Below, piece after piece: positions 36,785 through 45,472 of a DNA stretch of 64,000 nt. Within the stretch, counting starts at the first letter, position 1, and each line of letters begins with the position of its first letter. Made by a program: the position numbers and the translations under genes. The notes beneath the pieces were generated by a model. It was not told where the DNA came from, made no database searches, and saw only the letters and a program-made list of their open reading frames with translations. Origin of the DNA: Aureitalea marina (GTDB taxonomy: Bacteria > Bacteroidota > Bacteroidia > Flavobacteriales > Flavobacteriaceae); assembly GCF_002943755.1 (NCBI RefSeq), contig NZ_MQUB01000001.1:1228501-1292500 (forward strand), in the 5' to 3' direction.

Positions 36785-37983
36785 GTGGAACAACAACGCT
36801 CTCCTTTTACCAAAGCTCAGCTCTTACCCCAGGAGGAAACCCTGGAGATCAGCCGTCAGAAAGGCCGTTTGCTGATCGGGCTGCCCAAAGAAAATCACTT
36901 CCAGGAAAAACGGATCTGCCTAACCCCAGACGCCGTAGCTGCTATTGTAGCGAATGGTCACGGTGTACTGATAGAAAGCGGAGCCGGAGCCAATGCGGGT
37001 TTTAGCGACCAAGAGTATAGCGAGAACGGGGCCGAGGTTACCCAAGACACCCAAAAGGTCTTTGACTGCCCCATGCTGCTGAAAGTAGAACCCCCTACCC
37101 TGGAGGAACTGGAGCGTATTCAGCCCAACACCGTCCTTATTTCGGCACTGCAACTAAAAACGCAGAACAGGGACTATTTCGAAACCCTGGCCGACAAAAA
37201 AATTACAGCACTGGGCTTTGAGTTCATACAAGATGAAGATGGGAGTTTTCCCGCAGTAAAAGCCCTCAGCGAATTGGCCGGAACGGCATCTGTGCTGATC
37301 GCCGCCGAGCTTATGGCCAACGACCCGGCCGGTAACGGTCTCCTGTTTGGAAATATCGGTGGCGTTCCCCCGTAGAGGTAGTTGTTATTGGCGCTGGCAC
37401 CGTCGGTGAATTTGCTGTACGCTCCGCCTTAGGACTTGGGGCTAATGTCAGGGTATTCGACAGCTCCATCACCAAATTGAGGAAGTTGCAAACCAAGGTT
37501 GGCTTCCCCTTATACACTTCGACCATTCAGCCCAAGAATCTTTTTAAAGCACTACGGCGATGTGATGTGGCCATTGGGGCCGTGAGAGGAAAGAACAGAT
37601 CACCTATTATTGTCACGGAAGAAATGGTGATGTCCATGAAAAAGGGCGCCATAGTCATTGATGTAAGTGTGGATATGGGAGGTTGCTTTGAAACCACCGT
37701 CATCACCACTCACGACCAACCAACCATGGTCAACCACGAGGTCATCCATTATGGGGTTCCCAACATTCCTGCTCGCTATCCCCGGTCAGCCTCGGTCTCC
37801 TTGAGCAACATCTTCACCCCCTATCTATTGGATATCGGGGAGTGCGGAGGGCTGGAAGAGGCTATTCGTTTCGAACCTGGCCTAAAGAATGGACTCTATA
37901 TGTACCGCGGAATATTGACCCACAAGGCTGTAGCCGAGTGGTTCGATCTGCCCTATCGGGACATCAACCTGCTTATATTTTGA
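36785..37983 (+). pseudogene. Alanine dehydrogenase / PntA-like protein, interrupted by a 1-bp frameshift
   Basis: The first frame (GTG start, 36785-37375) codes for 196 residues, ending ...LFGNIGGVPP then TAG. The second frame continues at once with VEVVVIGAGTVGEFAVRSALGLG and runs to 37983. Joined, they give about 399 residues, the normal family length. The break lies in a run of five C at 37367-37371; a sixth C would restore the frame. Residues matching Arg15 and Lys75 of Ald are kept (Arg43, Lys100), and DMGGCFET near the NAD site is kept. The residue matching the catalytic His96 of classical Ald is Gln123 (ALQLKT), so alanine oxidation is uncertain. Either a sequencing error or a real loss. 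Confidence 0.85.
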
Positions 37984-37984
37984 G

Positions 37985-38365
37985 ATGAAACTGATCCATA
38001 GACTGGCCTATTTTGGCGGGGGTTTTCTCATTGGTATGATCCTGCTTCTCTTTTTCCTGGGAGGCAAGCGCGCTTCTTGCGATTACGGCCCAACAGCACG
38101 TACCTTAAAGAATATCCGGACTAAGAAATTGGTGGTAGATTCTGCCAGCTTATTGACTCTGAGGCAAATGCATATGGATACCTCGGACGTAGGCCATGTT
38201 CTCAAAACTGGAGATGTAGATTTCTCCAAAAGCCAGACTAGCCTGGACAGCTGCAGGATCTATTGGGTCAGTGGCAACTCCCGCGAACAGTTGATACAAT
38301 TTAAAGTAGAGAATTGCAGTGAAGAGGCCCGGGTCTTTAATCTGCAAGCGGTTCTGCAGGATTAG
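37985..38365 (+). CDS. DUF4258-like membrane-anchored protein
   Basis: A 126-residue protein with one N-terminal transmembrane helix (LAYFGGGFLIGMILLLFFLGG) followed by a conserved CDYGPTARTLKNIRTKKL and GDVDFSKS. It matches DUF4258-type flavobacterial proteins by overall pattern. It follows the alanine-dehydrogenase-family gene by 1 bp. Its 3' end overlaps the convergent AraC-like gene by 29 bp. The role is unknown. Confidence 0.68.
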   Translation: MKLIHRLAYFGGGFLIGMILLLFFLGGKRASCDYGPTARTLKNIRTKKLVVDSASLLTLRQMHMDTSDVGHVLKTGDVDFSKSQTSLDSCRIYWVSGNSREQLIQFKVENCSEEARVFNLQAVLQD

Positions 38366-40100
38366 GAGTCGTCTTAAGTTCGTCCTTTTCCAATTTCTTG
38401 ATGTAATACGAGGGATAGATTCCGAAATTTCGGTAAAAGGCTTTAGAAAAGGATTCTGCCCGATTAAAGCCGGACTCGCCAGCGACCGCTCGAATGGTAT
38501 ATCTCTGGAACATCCTATCCTCACGCAGCCTGTCAAAGGCGTACTGTGTTCTAAGTGAGTTGATATACTGTGAAAAGTTCTTTCCCTTATTCAGGTTAAT
38601 CACCGAAGACAAATACTTGGCATTGGTGCCGAAGGAACGGGCTATACTGTTTAAGGAGATGTCCGCGGACAAATAGGCTTTCTTGCGTTCAAACTGTTCC
38701 AATCGGTCCAGAATTTCCCGTATCACCTCATCGGATATTTCCTGCCTTCTCATCTTTGATTTTCTGGCTGTAGGGCCCGAATTACTCTTCAAGCTCTCGT
38801 ATCGTTTGCGATAAAGGACATGTTTGCGATAGTAATATACGAGGGCCCAGCAACTCAGCAAGACGAAGCCAAACAAAACCCCGATCTTGATCCCATTGAC
38901 GCGCTTGTTCCGATTTAAACGAGCCAATAATTCCTGTTTTTGAGCAATCAATTCGTTCGTTTCCAGCTCCTTGATCAACTCAGGCTCAAAATACTGATAG
39001 TTAACCCTCATAATACTGTCGAAAGTGATCAGTCTACTCAAATATTTCATCTGGCTCTTATCATCATCAATTGATCTGTAATACCCAAGAAGTGTATCAA
39101 ACAACTCCCGTTTATACGGTTGAATTCTAATTTTTTCGGTCGAGAAGATTGAATCGGCCTTAAGCATCATCGTTAATCCAGATTCGTAATTATTAAGCAT
39201 TTTGGTTCTAGATAATCCGGCAATCATATATGCGTTAAATAAACTTGAGGACATATAAATACCCGTCCCACCACTTATTATGCTATCACCAATTCGTATT
39301 GATTCCTTATAATTCTCTGCTATATACTCTAATTCCATTTGAAACTCGATTACCCAATTTCGATGATAATCAAGGTGTTCACCTTTATAATTTTCCAATA
39401 ACTTTAATGCTTCTTTTAAATAGACGCGAGCAGAGTCTAACCTCCTCATATTGTAATAGATGAATGCATAATTTTCGGAACTTACTATAAAATCGTTCAA
39501 GAGTATTTCTTCTACATCAAATTCAACTCCGATTCGATTCGCAGACCTAAGTTTCTCGATATAGTTTTTGTCCTGAACTAATTCATCACGACGTTTCTGG
39601 AGCTTCAAAGCCTCTATTCTATTGCCCCAAATAGCTTTCTTATAGATTAGTTTATCAAGTAAATACACCTGTTGAAGACTATTTTCATTCTGAATGGAAA
39701 GTTTATAAGCTTCCAAATAATTCCTAGTACAATTGACTAAGTCATCACCCAATTGAAAATTATAACCACGCAAAATATAACCAAGTGCCGGATAGGTGAT
39801 ATGGTTTAGATCAGCTGTAAGGGTAATGACGCTATCAGCAAATTGAATATTCCGCTCCAGCGAGAATATACGTGCCAATCGATCATAGCCCCTGGCCATC
39901 TTAATGGTGTCTTTCTCTTTCCTGGCCCTATCCAGGTAGATGCGGGCAACACGCTCGGCAGCCAGGCTGTCCTGTATAACCTCATCGAACATGGTCAGGA
40001 GTTGTTCGTCAGATAATTGATCAAGGGATTCCGCTTGTTGCGCATAGGAAAGTTGACACAAACCGGCCAACATCCATAATGATAGGAGGATGGTTCTCAT
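38337..40100 (-). CDS. TPR-containing membrane-bound AraC-family regulator
   Basis: A 587-residue protein with signal peptide MRTILLSLWMLAGLCQLSYAQ, a periplasmic helical-repeat sensor (about 25-385; TPR-like), one transmembrane helix (GIKIGVLFGFVLLSCWALVYY) and a C-terminal AraC HTH (about 470-565: LSADISLNSIARSFGTNAKYLSSVINLNKGKNFSQYI and TIRAVAGESGFNRAESFSKAFYRNFGIYPSYY). This layout is common in Bacteroidota and lets an outside signal reach a membrane-bound DNA-binding domain. The target and the signal are unknown. The middle of the gene is visibly more AT-rich than its neighbours. Confidence 0.85.
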   Translation of the reverse strand: MRTILLSLWMLAGLCQLSYAQQAESLDQLSDEQLLTMFDEVIQDSLAAERVARIYLDRARKEKDTIKMARGYDRLARIFSLERNIQFADSVITLTADLNHITYPALGYILRGYNFQLGDDLVNCTRNYLEAYKLSIQNENSLQQVYLLDKLIYKKAIWGNRIEALKLQKRRDELVQDKNYIEKLRSANRIGVEFDVEEILLNDFIVSSENYAFIYYNMRRLDSARVYLKEALKLLENYKGEHLDYHRNWVIEFQMELEYIAENYKESIRIGDSIISGGTGIYMSSSLFNAYMIAGLSRTKMLNNYESGLTMMLKADSIFSTEKIRIQPYKRELFDTLLGYYRSIDDDKSQMKYLSRLITFDSIMRVNYQYFEPELIKELETNELIAQKQELLARLNRNKRVNGIKIGVLFGFVLLSCWALVYYYRKHVLYRKRYESLKSNSGPTARKSKMRRQEISDEVIREILDRLEQFERKKAYLSADISLNSIARSFGTNAKYLSSVINLNKGKNFSQYINSLRTQYAFDRLREDRMFQRYTIRAVAGESGFNRAESFSKAFYRNFGIYPSYYIKKLEKDELKTTPNPAEPLAD

Positions 40101-40406
40101 CTTTTACGATTTAGAAAGCAGGTCAGTGTGGTGTGAAGACAGAATAAAACTACGAAGAAACTCTACCGTTTAAACCAAATTCTAGGTGTATGATAATCCA
40201 CAGAAACTCAACTACCTGTTTATTAGGTAGTTATAACAAAAGTGCCAATCGATATTCAAGAAGTGTCATTTACCTTTCTTGAATACACAGAGCATGACCT
40301 TGATTTTCAATCGTATAAGGCTAAGATTTGTGGAGTGAAACCGCCCGGGATCTAATTGAAGTTTAACTGGGGAGTTATTACCATTGGAAGTGTTCCGGGT
40401 GGTTTT
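40101..40406. other. 306-bp gap with two perfect inverted repeats
   Basis: No gene is seen. It contains AACTACCT (40210-40217) / AGGTAGTT (40225-40232) with a 7-base spacer, and TATTCAAGAA (40253-40262) / TTCTTGAATA (40276-40285) with a 13-base spacer. Both could be operators of the AraC-type gene or RNA hairpins downstream of nothing obvious. I find no full TTG/TAnnTTTG promoter on either strand. Confidence 0.6.
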
Positions 40407-41579
40407 CTAAATACCCCTCCTCTGCTTTTCCCGTTTTAGCAGATCCAACTCCCGGTTGGTCTGGCCAGCAACAGAAGTATTCTCCTCCGCTCTTCGGATC
40501 AAATAAGGCATGACATCCTTAACCGGGCCAAAAGGAATGTATTTGGCCACATTATAGCCCGCTTTGGCCAAATTATAACTGATGTGGTCACTCATCCCAA
40601 ATAACTGCCCAAACCACACCTGTTTGTCGTTCTCATTCAGTCCCATTTCCTTCATTCTCTCCATGGCCAGATAAGTACTGAGCTCATTGTGTGTACCCAA
40701 AAATAGACCGATCTCGGATAGATTGTCCAGTATATAGCGCATCACCTGGTTAAAGTGCTCGTCTGTCTCGGATTTACTGCCACAAATTGGAGTAGGATAT
40801 CCCTTGGCTTCGGCCCTGTCGTTCTCTTTCTCCATATAAGCCCCTCTGACGATCTTAAAGCCCAGATGATAGTTGTTCTCCCGCGCTCGCTGATGTATCT
40901 CCTTCAGATAGGCTAAACGGTCCCAGCGGTAGCACTGAAGCGTATTGTATACAATGGGCTTTTCCTTGTTGTACTTCTGCATCATGGCCTCGCATAGATC
41001 GTCGGCTGCCTGTTGCATCCAGGACTCTTCTCCGTCTATCAGCAGGACGACATCACATCGTACAGCCTCCGCACATATGGTATCGTAGCGGGCTACTATC
41101 CGCTCCCATTCTGCCTTTTCTTCGGAACTCAGCTCCCCTCCTTCCGAAACCTTCTGCCAAATGGCAAACCGGCCAAAACCGGTTGGTTTAAAGACGGCAA
41201 AAGGCATGTTGGGGTTGTCTTTGGCGTGCCTGGTGAGTTCCATGACCTTATCCAAGGTGCGGTCAAACTGCTGCTCTTCCTCCTTGCCTTCTACCGAATA
41301 ATCCAATACCGAATACACATCCACTCCGGCTAGTTTTTCTACGGTCGATGCACAGTCGTCTTCACTCACCCCTCCGCAGAAATGATCAAATACAGTAGAT
41401 CGGATTAGCCCTTCAACAGGCAGATTGACGTTAAGGGCAAACTTGGTCACAGAGGTTCCTATACGAACCAGGGGCTCCTTAGAGATCATTTTGAAGAGAA
41501 AATAGGCTCTTTCCAATTCTGAGTCACTTTTCAATGAGAAAGCGGTCTCTGTATCTTCGAATAAGGTTTTTGGGATCAT
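40407..41579 (-). CDS. Proline dehydrogenase
   Basis: A 390-residue FAD-dependent ProDH of the TIM-barrel type, oxidising proline to pyrroline-5-carboxylate. Signatures include LGFKIVRGAYMEKENDRA (the conserved KxVRGAY), FLGTHNELSTYLAMERM, VWFGQLFGMSDHISYNLAKAGYNVAKYIPFGP and the C-terminal YLIRRAEENTS, which carries the two substrate-carboxylate Arg. The partner P5C dehydrogenase is not in the window. It is divergent from aroB, with only 68 bp between starts. Confidence 0.92.
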   Translation of the reverse strand: MIPKTLFEDTETAFSLKSDSELERAYFLFKMISKEPLVRIGTSVTKFALNVNLPVEGLIRSTVFDHFCGGVSEDDCASTVEKLAGVDVYSVLDYSVEGKEEEQQFDRTLDKVMELTRHAKDNPNMPFAVFKPTGFGRFAIWQKVSEGGELSSEEKAEWERIVARYDTICAEAVRCDVVLLIDGEESWMQQAADDLCEAMMQKYNKEKPIVYNTLQCYRWDRLAYLKEIHQRARENNYHLGFKIVRGAYMEKENDRAEAKGYPTPICGSKSETDEHFNQVMRYILDNLSEIGLFLGTHNELSTYLAMERMKEMGLNENDKQVWFGQLFGMSDHISYNLAKAGYNVAKYIPFGPVKDVMPYLIRRAEENTSVAGQTNRELDLLKREKQRRGI

Positions 41580-41647
41580 GTGTGCTTGTCTTCCTCACAA
41601 AAATATTAGTTTTGAACGTAATTCTAAGGCCAAATTTCTCCTTCCAT

Positions 41648-42729
41648 ATGAAGCCCGAAACAAGTCAAGTTAAAAATGTCCATTTCCGGTCCGAAGGTTG
41701 GGATCGATTGGTGGGGCTCCTGAACTCCGATAAGGTGGGTCGCTGCTTTCTGCTTACCGACACCAATACCCAAAGAGACTGCCTGGACCTTTTCTACAAG
41801 CTGTCCCGATTAGACAGTTCTCGCTTGGAGATCCTGACTGTACCAGCAGGAGAAAAACATAAAAACCTAGATACCTGCCTAGAGTTGTGGAACTCCCTCT
41901 CGGATCTAGGTGCCGACCGATCCAGTGTGTTGGTCAATCTAGGAGGCGGTGTAGTGACAGATATGGGAGGCTTCGTAGCCAGCACTTACCAGCGAGGAAT
42001 TCGGTTTGTGAACATTCCTACTTCTCTACTCGCTATGGTCGATGCTTCCATAGGAGGCAAGAATGGAGTGGATCTGGGTAATCTAAAGAACCAGGTCGGA
42101 ATCATCAGAGAACCAGAATTTGTATTGATCGATCCCGGCTTTCTAAGCACTCTAGATCAGGATCAATTACTGTCCGGACAGGCCGAAATGTTTAAGCATG
42201 GTTTGATCCATTCTGCCGATTATTGGAATGCGGTCAAAGAATTTGACGTCAATGATCTTGGCCTTAGTGAGAAACTGATCCTGGAATCTGTTGTGATCAA
42301 GGATCAGATCGTCACGGAAGATCCAACAGAAAAAGGCATTAGAAAGGCGTTGAATTTTGGCCATACACTAGGTCATGCCATAGAGACCCATTGCCTGGAA
42401 AGCGAGGACAACCGGGGCCACTGCTTCACGGTGAAGCCATAGCAATTGGAATGATACTGGAGGTTTATATCTCCATGAAGTTGAAATGCTTTCCGAATGC
42501 GGCTGCAATGGAGATCATTGAGTACCTGTCCAGTCATTATCCCATGCGCCCTTTCAACCTTGATGAGCAAGCCCTGATCACGGAATACATGAAACACGAC
42601 AAGAAAAACAGGAATGGTCAGATCAACTTTGTGCTCCTATCCAACTTCGGAGAAATAGCCCTAGACCAGCAGGTTCCTCAAGAACTACTCTCCCAGGCCT
42701 TCGAATACTATAACAGCAACTTAACTTAA
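41648..42729 (+). pseudogene. aroB: 3-dehydroquinate synthase, interrupted by a 1-bp frameshift
   Basis: Shikimate pathway enzyme. The first frame (ATG 41648) runs through LVNLGGGVVTDMGGFVASTYQRGIRFV, SLLAMVDASIGGKNGVDLGNLKNQVG and the metal-binding NFGHTLGHAIE. It then leaves the family sequence after SEDNRG and stops at 42442. From about 42418 the +1 frame resumes with PLLHGEAIAIGMILE, the next conserved block, and ends at 42729. Together they give 360 residues, the usual length. The break is in CCGGGGCC (42412-42419), where one G or C seems missing. An upstream start at 41534 would add a non-conserved extension and overlap the proline dehydrogenase start; I reject it. Confidence 0.9.
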
Positions 42730-42792
42730 ATCTAAAGTTCTAAGCGCATTTTTTCTTAGCTTTAAGGTACTAACCAATTAGTCTGCAGTGCC

Positions 42793-43089
42793 ATGAAGCG
42801 AATTATTGTCGACTATAAGAAGTTAACCCCCGAAATCCTAACCCTATTGGTAAGTCGCTATCCCGACGGATACGACGACAAACATATCATTGTCTTTAAG
42901 AATTCCAGGAATGATACAATCGAAGCCGTCGAGGTACGAACTGAAGACACCATTTATCTGGTCAAAGTGAGCTCTAGACTAGCTTCCTCCATGGCCGCTT
43001 TTGACCTGGAAGATCAAGACAACAGTGCAGTAGCGGAACCTCCTAAAGAGAATGTCGATTCCAACACTCTAAAAGAGGAAAGTAATTAG
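42793..43089 (+). CDS. Conserved hypothetical protein, 98 residues
   Basis: A small soluble protein: a compact alpha/beta part (MKRIIVDYKKLTPEILTLLVSRYPDGYDDKHIIVF...VEVRTEDTIYLVKVSSRL, about 1-70) and an acidic disordered tail. I recognise no family. Its position after aroB looks conserved in flavobacteria, by recollection only. Confidence 0.65.
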   Translation: MKRIIVDYKKLTPEILTLLVSRYPDGYDDKHIIVFKNSRNDTIEAVEVRTEDTIYLVKVSSRLASSMAAFDLEDQDNSAVAEPPKENVDSNTLKEESN

Positions 43090-43095
43090 TATCGT

Positions 43096-43575
43096 TTAGA
43101 TTTCCTGGAAAATGGAGTGCATCAGACGTTTTTTGTCATTGATGCTCTCTTCAAGCGAGATCATGGTCTCCGTCCTGGTAACCCCGTCTATATCGTCTAT
43201 CATATAGATGATCTCCTTGGCGTGGCTCGTATCTCTTGCCCTGACCTTACAGAAAATATTGAATTTACCCGTGGTTACATGGGCAACAGTAATAAAGGGG
43301 ATCGCGTTGATCCGCTCCAGTACGAACTGGGTTTGGGATGTCTTTTGTAGAAATATCCCAACATAGGCGATAAAGGAATAGCCCAATTTTTTATAATCCA
43401 GCATTAAAGAGGACCCGGTAATGATCCCTGCCTCTTCCATCTTCTTCACCCTGACGTGTACTGTTCCGGCAGAAATGCCAAGTCTTTTAGCAATATCCGT
43501 AAAAGGGGTTCTGGTATTCTCGATCAACATGTCCAGAATGTGATGATCGGTCTCGTCTAATTTAAACTTGGCCAT
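43096..43575 (-). CDS. Lrp/AsnC-family transcriptional regulator
   Basis: A 159-residue leucine-responsive-type regulator. The N-terminal HTH reads LDMLIENTRTPFTDIAKRLGISAGTVHVRVKKMEEAGII (about 13-53), and a C-terminal AsnC ligand-binding domain follows (about 70-150, ITVAHVTTGKFNIFCKVRARDTSHAKEI). Such proteins form octamers and respond to amino acids. A -7-like TATTTTTG (complement of 43593-43600) lies just upstream. The proline dehydrogenase nearby may be a target; this is inference only. Confidence 0.9.
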   Translation of the reverse strand: MAKFKLDETDHHILDMLIENTRTPFTDIAKRLGISAGTVHVRVKKMEEAGIITGSSLMLDYKKLGYSFIAYVGIFLQKTSQTQFVLERINAIPFITVAHVTTGKFNIFCKVRARDTSHAKEIIYMIDDIDGVTRTETMISLEESINDKKRLMHSIFQEI

Positions 43576-43620
43576 GGGCTTTAATTTAGCCTCAAAAATA
43601 CTAGGTTTCCATTTAAGAAA

Positions 43621-44781
43621 CTAAGGTATTTGTAAAAAAATCATCAATTTATTGTCAGATTGACGGTGAATTGTTAACACTTTATCACCTACGAAAACGT
43701 TTTCGTGAGAATTTATCAAAATAGACTCGCCCTTCAAATCCACCTCAAAATGACCAAATAACCCACTTAACTCACCCATCTGATCGAGCTGTTTGACAAA
43801 GCGAATACGGCCATCCACCAGTTCTTCCTCTAATTGTAATGCCATATCAACAAGTCCACCACTTTTACTACCTACATTTCTAAGGATGAGATCTCGAAAA
43901 TTCTGACTATGCCTTGGAAGATCATCATAGTTGACTACTGAAGAGGGAAATGTTGATGGCAAGAGACCGAACAGCTGCATCAAAGCGAGAAAGATGAGCT
44001 CTCTGCTCCCATCCCGGTTGTAATCCCCGGGAAAGTGCCCGGCTTCAAATAGTATAGTTGGTATTCCTATGGCCTGGAAGGTATCTCCAACACAGTTAGG
44101 ATTGAAACCATCATCATAGAGCCCAATGCATCCAGGATGTAACCTATTCAGGACGCCCGCCATCTGCCCGATCTTATCCATGGCCTGCAGCCTGGCAGCT
44201 GTCCTACTCTTGTTTTGATCCGCAGCAGGGGCCAAAAACGATATGATAGAAGGGTTTCCGTCATCCATGCCGTAAATACTCCTTTGCCCGTGTAAATTCA
44301 GGCAGAGCTCAGGCTCTAACTCATCAAACCAACTCCTTAACACCTGACTTTCCGGTTGACTCAAGTCTACGGCATCCCTGTTTAGATCGACGGAATTGTA
44401 ATTCTCACGGGTATATGCCTCTGCCCCATCCGGATTGAGCACTGGAATAAGGCAAAAAGTAAACTCTGAGAGGAAATGACTAACCAGTACATCCTCATCC
44501 CGGAAGCGTTTTAGATAAGCAAGCAGATCGAAACAAGCCCGTGTTGTGGTCGATTCATTTCCGTGCATCTGGGACCAACCCAAAATAACACGCTTTCCTC
44601 TCCCGATCTTCATGCCATGGATGGAGCGACCTGACACCGAGGTTCCGAGCTGCTGGATGTCAACCCAATCCTTGTGTTTTTCGAGGAGTGGATCAAGGCT
44701 AGCAAGAGGTAAATATCGTCCAGATAAAGTGGGTTCTAAAACGCTGTGATAGCGCTGGCGGATTTGATCCTTACTGTTCAT
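43621..44781 (-). CDS. M14-family zinc carboxypeptidase
   Basis: A 386-residue cytoplasmic peptidase (no signal peptide). Zinc ligands are His73 and Glu76 (HGNE) and His164 (LNLHGQ). The substrate-binding pair is in VDLNRD (Asn134-Arg135), and the catalytic glutamate is Glu246 (LFEAGHFPGDYNRDG). The C-terminal ~100 residues form a separate beta domain. It starts divergently from the XRE regulator, and two operator-like palindromes lie within 45 bp of its start. It may hydrolyse murein peptides or other small peptides; the substrate is not clear. Confidence 0.85.
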   Translation of the reverse strand: MNSKDQIRQRYHSVLEPTLSGRYLPLASLDPLLEKHKDWVDIQQLGTSVSGRSIHGMKIGRGKRVILGWSQMHGNESTTTRACFDLLAYLKRFRDEDVLVSHFLSEFTFCLIPVLNPDGAEAYTRENYNSVDLNRDAVDLSQPESQVLRSWFDELEPELCLNLHGQRSIYGMDDGNPSIISFLAPAADQNKSRTAARLQAMDKIGQMAGVLNRLHPGCIGLYDDGFNPNCVGDTFQAIGIPTILFEAGHFPGDYNRDGSRELIFLALMQLFGLLPSTFPSSVVNYDDLPRHSQNFRDLILRNVGSKSGGLVDMALQLEEELVDGRIRFVKQLDQMGELSGLFGHFEVDLKGESILINSHENVFVGDKVLTIHRQSDNKLMIFLQIP

Positions 44782-44782
44782 C

Positions 44783-44798
44783 GTTTACAAAAGTAAAT
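44783..44798. promoter_or_regulatory. Operator-like site 1 (overlaps the M14 gene -7 box)
   Basis: GTTTACAAAAGTAAAT, an imperfect palindrome matching GTTTACAATTGTAAAC at 13 of 16 positions. It contains the complement of TACTTTTG (44788-44795), which fits TAnnTTTG on the minus strand, 6 bp before the M14 ATG. Repressor binding here would block the M14 gene. Confidence 0.65.
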
Positions 44799-44806
44799 AA
44801 GAGTAA

Positions 44807-44822
44807 GTTTACAATTGTAAAC
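44807..44822. promoter_or_regulatory. Operator-like site 2, perfect 16-bp palindrome
   Basis: GTTTACAATTGTAAAC is fully palindromic. It lies 24 bp from site 1, within the divergent promoter region. Confidence 0.75.
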
Positions 44823-44841
44823 ATTAAATTGAACTAGTTTT

Positions 44842-44857
44842 GTGTACATATGTAAAC
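44842..44857. promoter_or_regulatory. Operator-like site 3
   Basis: GTGTACATATGTAAAC, 13 of 16 positions identical to site 2 and nearly palindromic, 35 bp from site 2. Confidence 0.65.
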
Positions 44858-44999
44858 AAATTCGCATTACGTTCATTATAAAATCACCATGTCAAATATT
44901 ATTAATTATTATATAATTGTTTTTCAGTTATATAAATAACTTTATTTCAATTATAAGTTTATTTATCTAGGAGTGATTTCAGAGCATTACGCTAAAATA

Positions 45000-45015
45000 C
45001 TCTACATTTGTAAAC
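45000..45015. promoter_or_regulatory. Operator-like site 4 (overlaps the XRE gene -7 box)
   Basis: CTCTACATTTGTAAAC has a perfect right half-site TGTAAAC and a partial left half. It contains TACATTTG (45003-45010), a TAnnTTTG match 31 bp before the XRE ATG. Binding here would repress the regulator's own gene. Confidence 0.6.
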
Positions 45016-45041
45016 ACAATTTGATCGATTTATAAATTACA

Positions 45042-45440
45042 ATGGTCAACAGCCAGGATTTTGCCAAACGACTCCATATAATACTGGATTATTACCAGTT
45101 ATCCGCCACCTCTTTGGCCGATAAATTGGAGGTAAATCGCTCTACCATTTCCCACCTGCTTTCAGGTAGAAATAAACCCAGTTTGGATTTTGTGATGAAA
45201 CTCCTCTCCCACTTCCCCGAGGTAGACTTGTATTGGTTGATGAACGGGACCGGAAAATTTCCTGCTGAAAAAAATGAAGCTATCAGGTCTACCGATTCTA
45301 TTTCCATGGATATGACCCCAACAGAATCCGAAGGAAACAAGTACCATCAAAAAAAAGAAGGACTGATCTCAGACTCCCAGATCGAGCGGATCGTCATCTT
45401 TTTCAAGGACGGCAGCTTTAAAGCCTACGATAGGGATTAA
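45042..45440 (+). CDS. XRE-family helix-turn-helix regulator
   Basis: A 132-residue protein. The N-terminal XRE HTH (about 5-60) is FAKRLHIILDYYQLSATSLADKLEVNRSTISHLLSGRNKPSLDFVMKLLSHFPEVDLYWLMNG, with the recognition helix at VNRSTISHLLSGR. The tail (about 75-132) is charged and ends IERIVIFFKDGSFKAYDRD. It is the first gene of a unit with the lipoprotein that follows. The intergenic region with four matching palindromes and AT-rich DNA suggests that it binds there and regulates itself and the M14 gene. Confidence 0.86.
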   Translation: MVNSQDFAKRLHIILDYYQLSATSLADKLEVNRSTISHLLSGRNKPSLDFVMKLLSHFPEVDLYWLMNGTGKFPAEKNEAIRSTDSISMDMTPTESEGNKYHQKKEGLISDSQIERIVIFFKDGSFKAYDRD

Positions 45441-45472
45441 ATTGTTCCAAAAAATTCGGAAATTCGTTTCCG

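Noticed and set aside
41534-41647. N-terminal extension of aroB
   Set aside because: Not conserved with AroB and overlaps the proline dehydrogenase start region.
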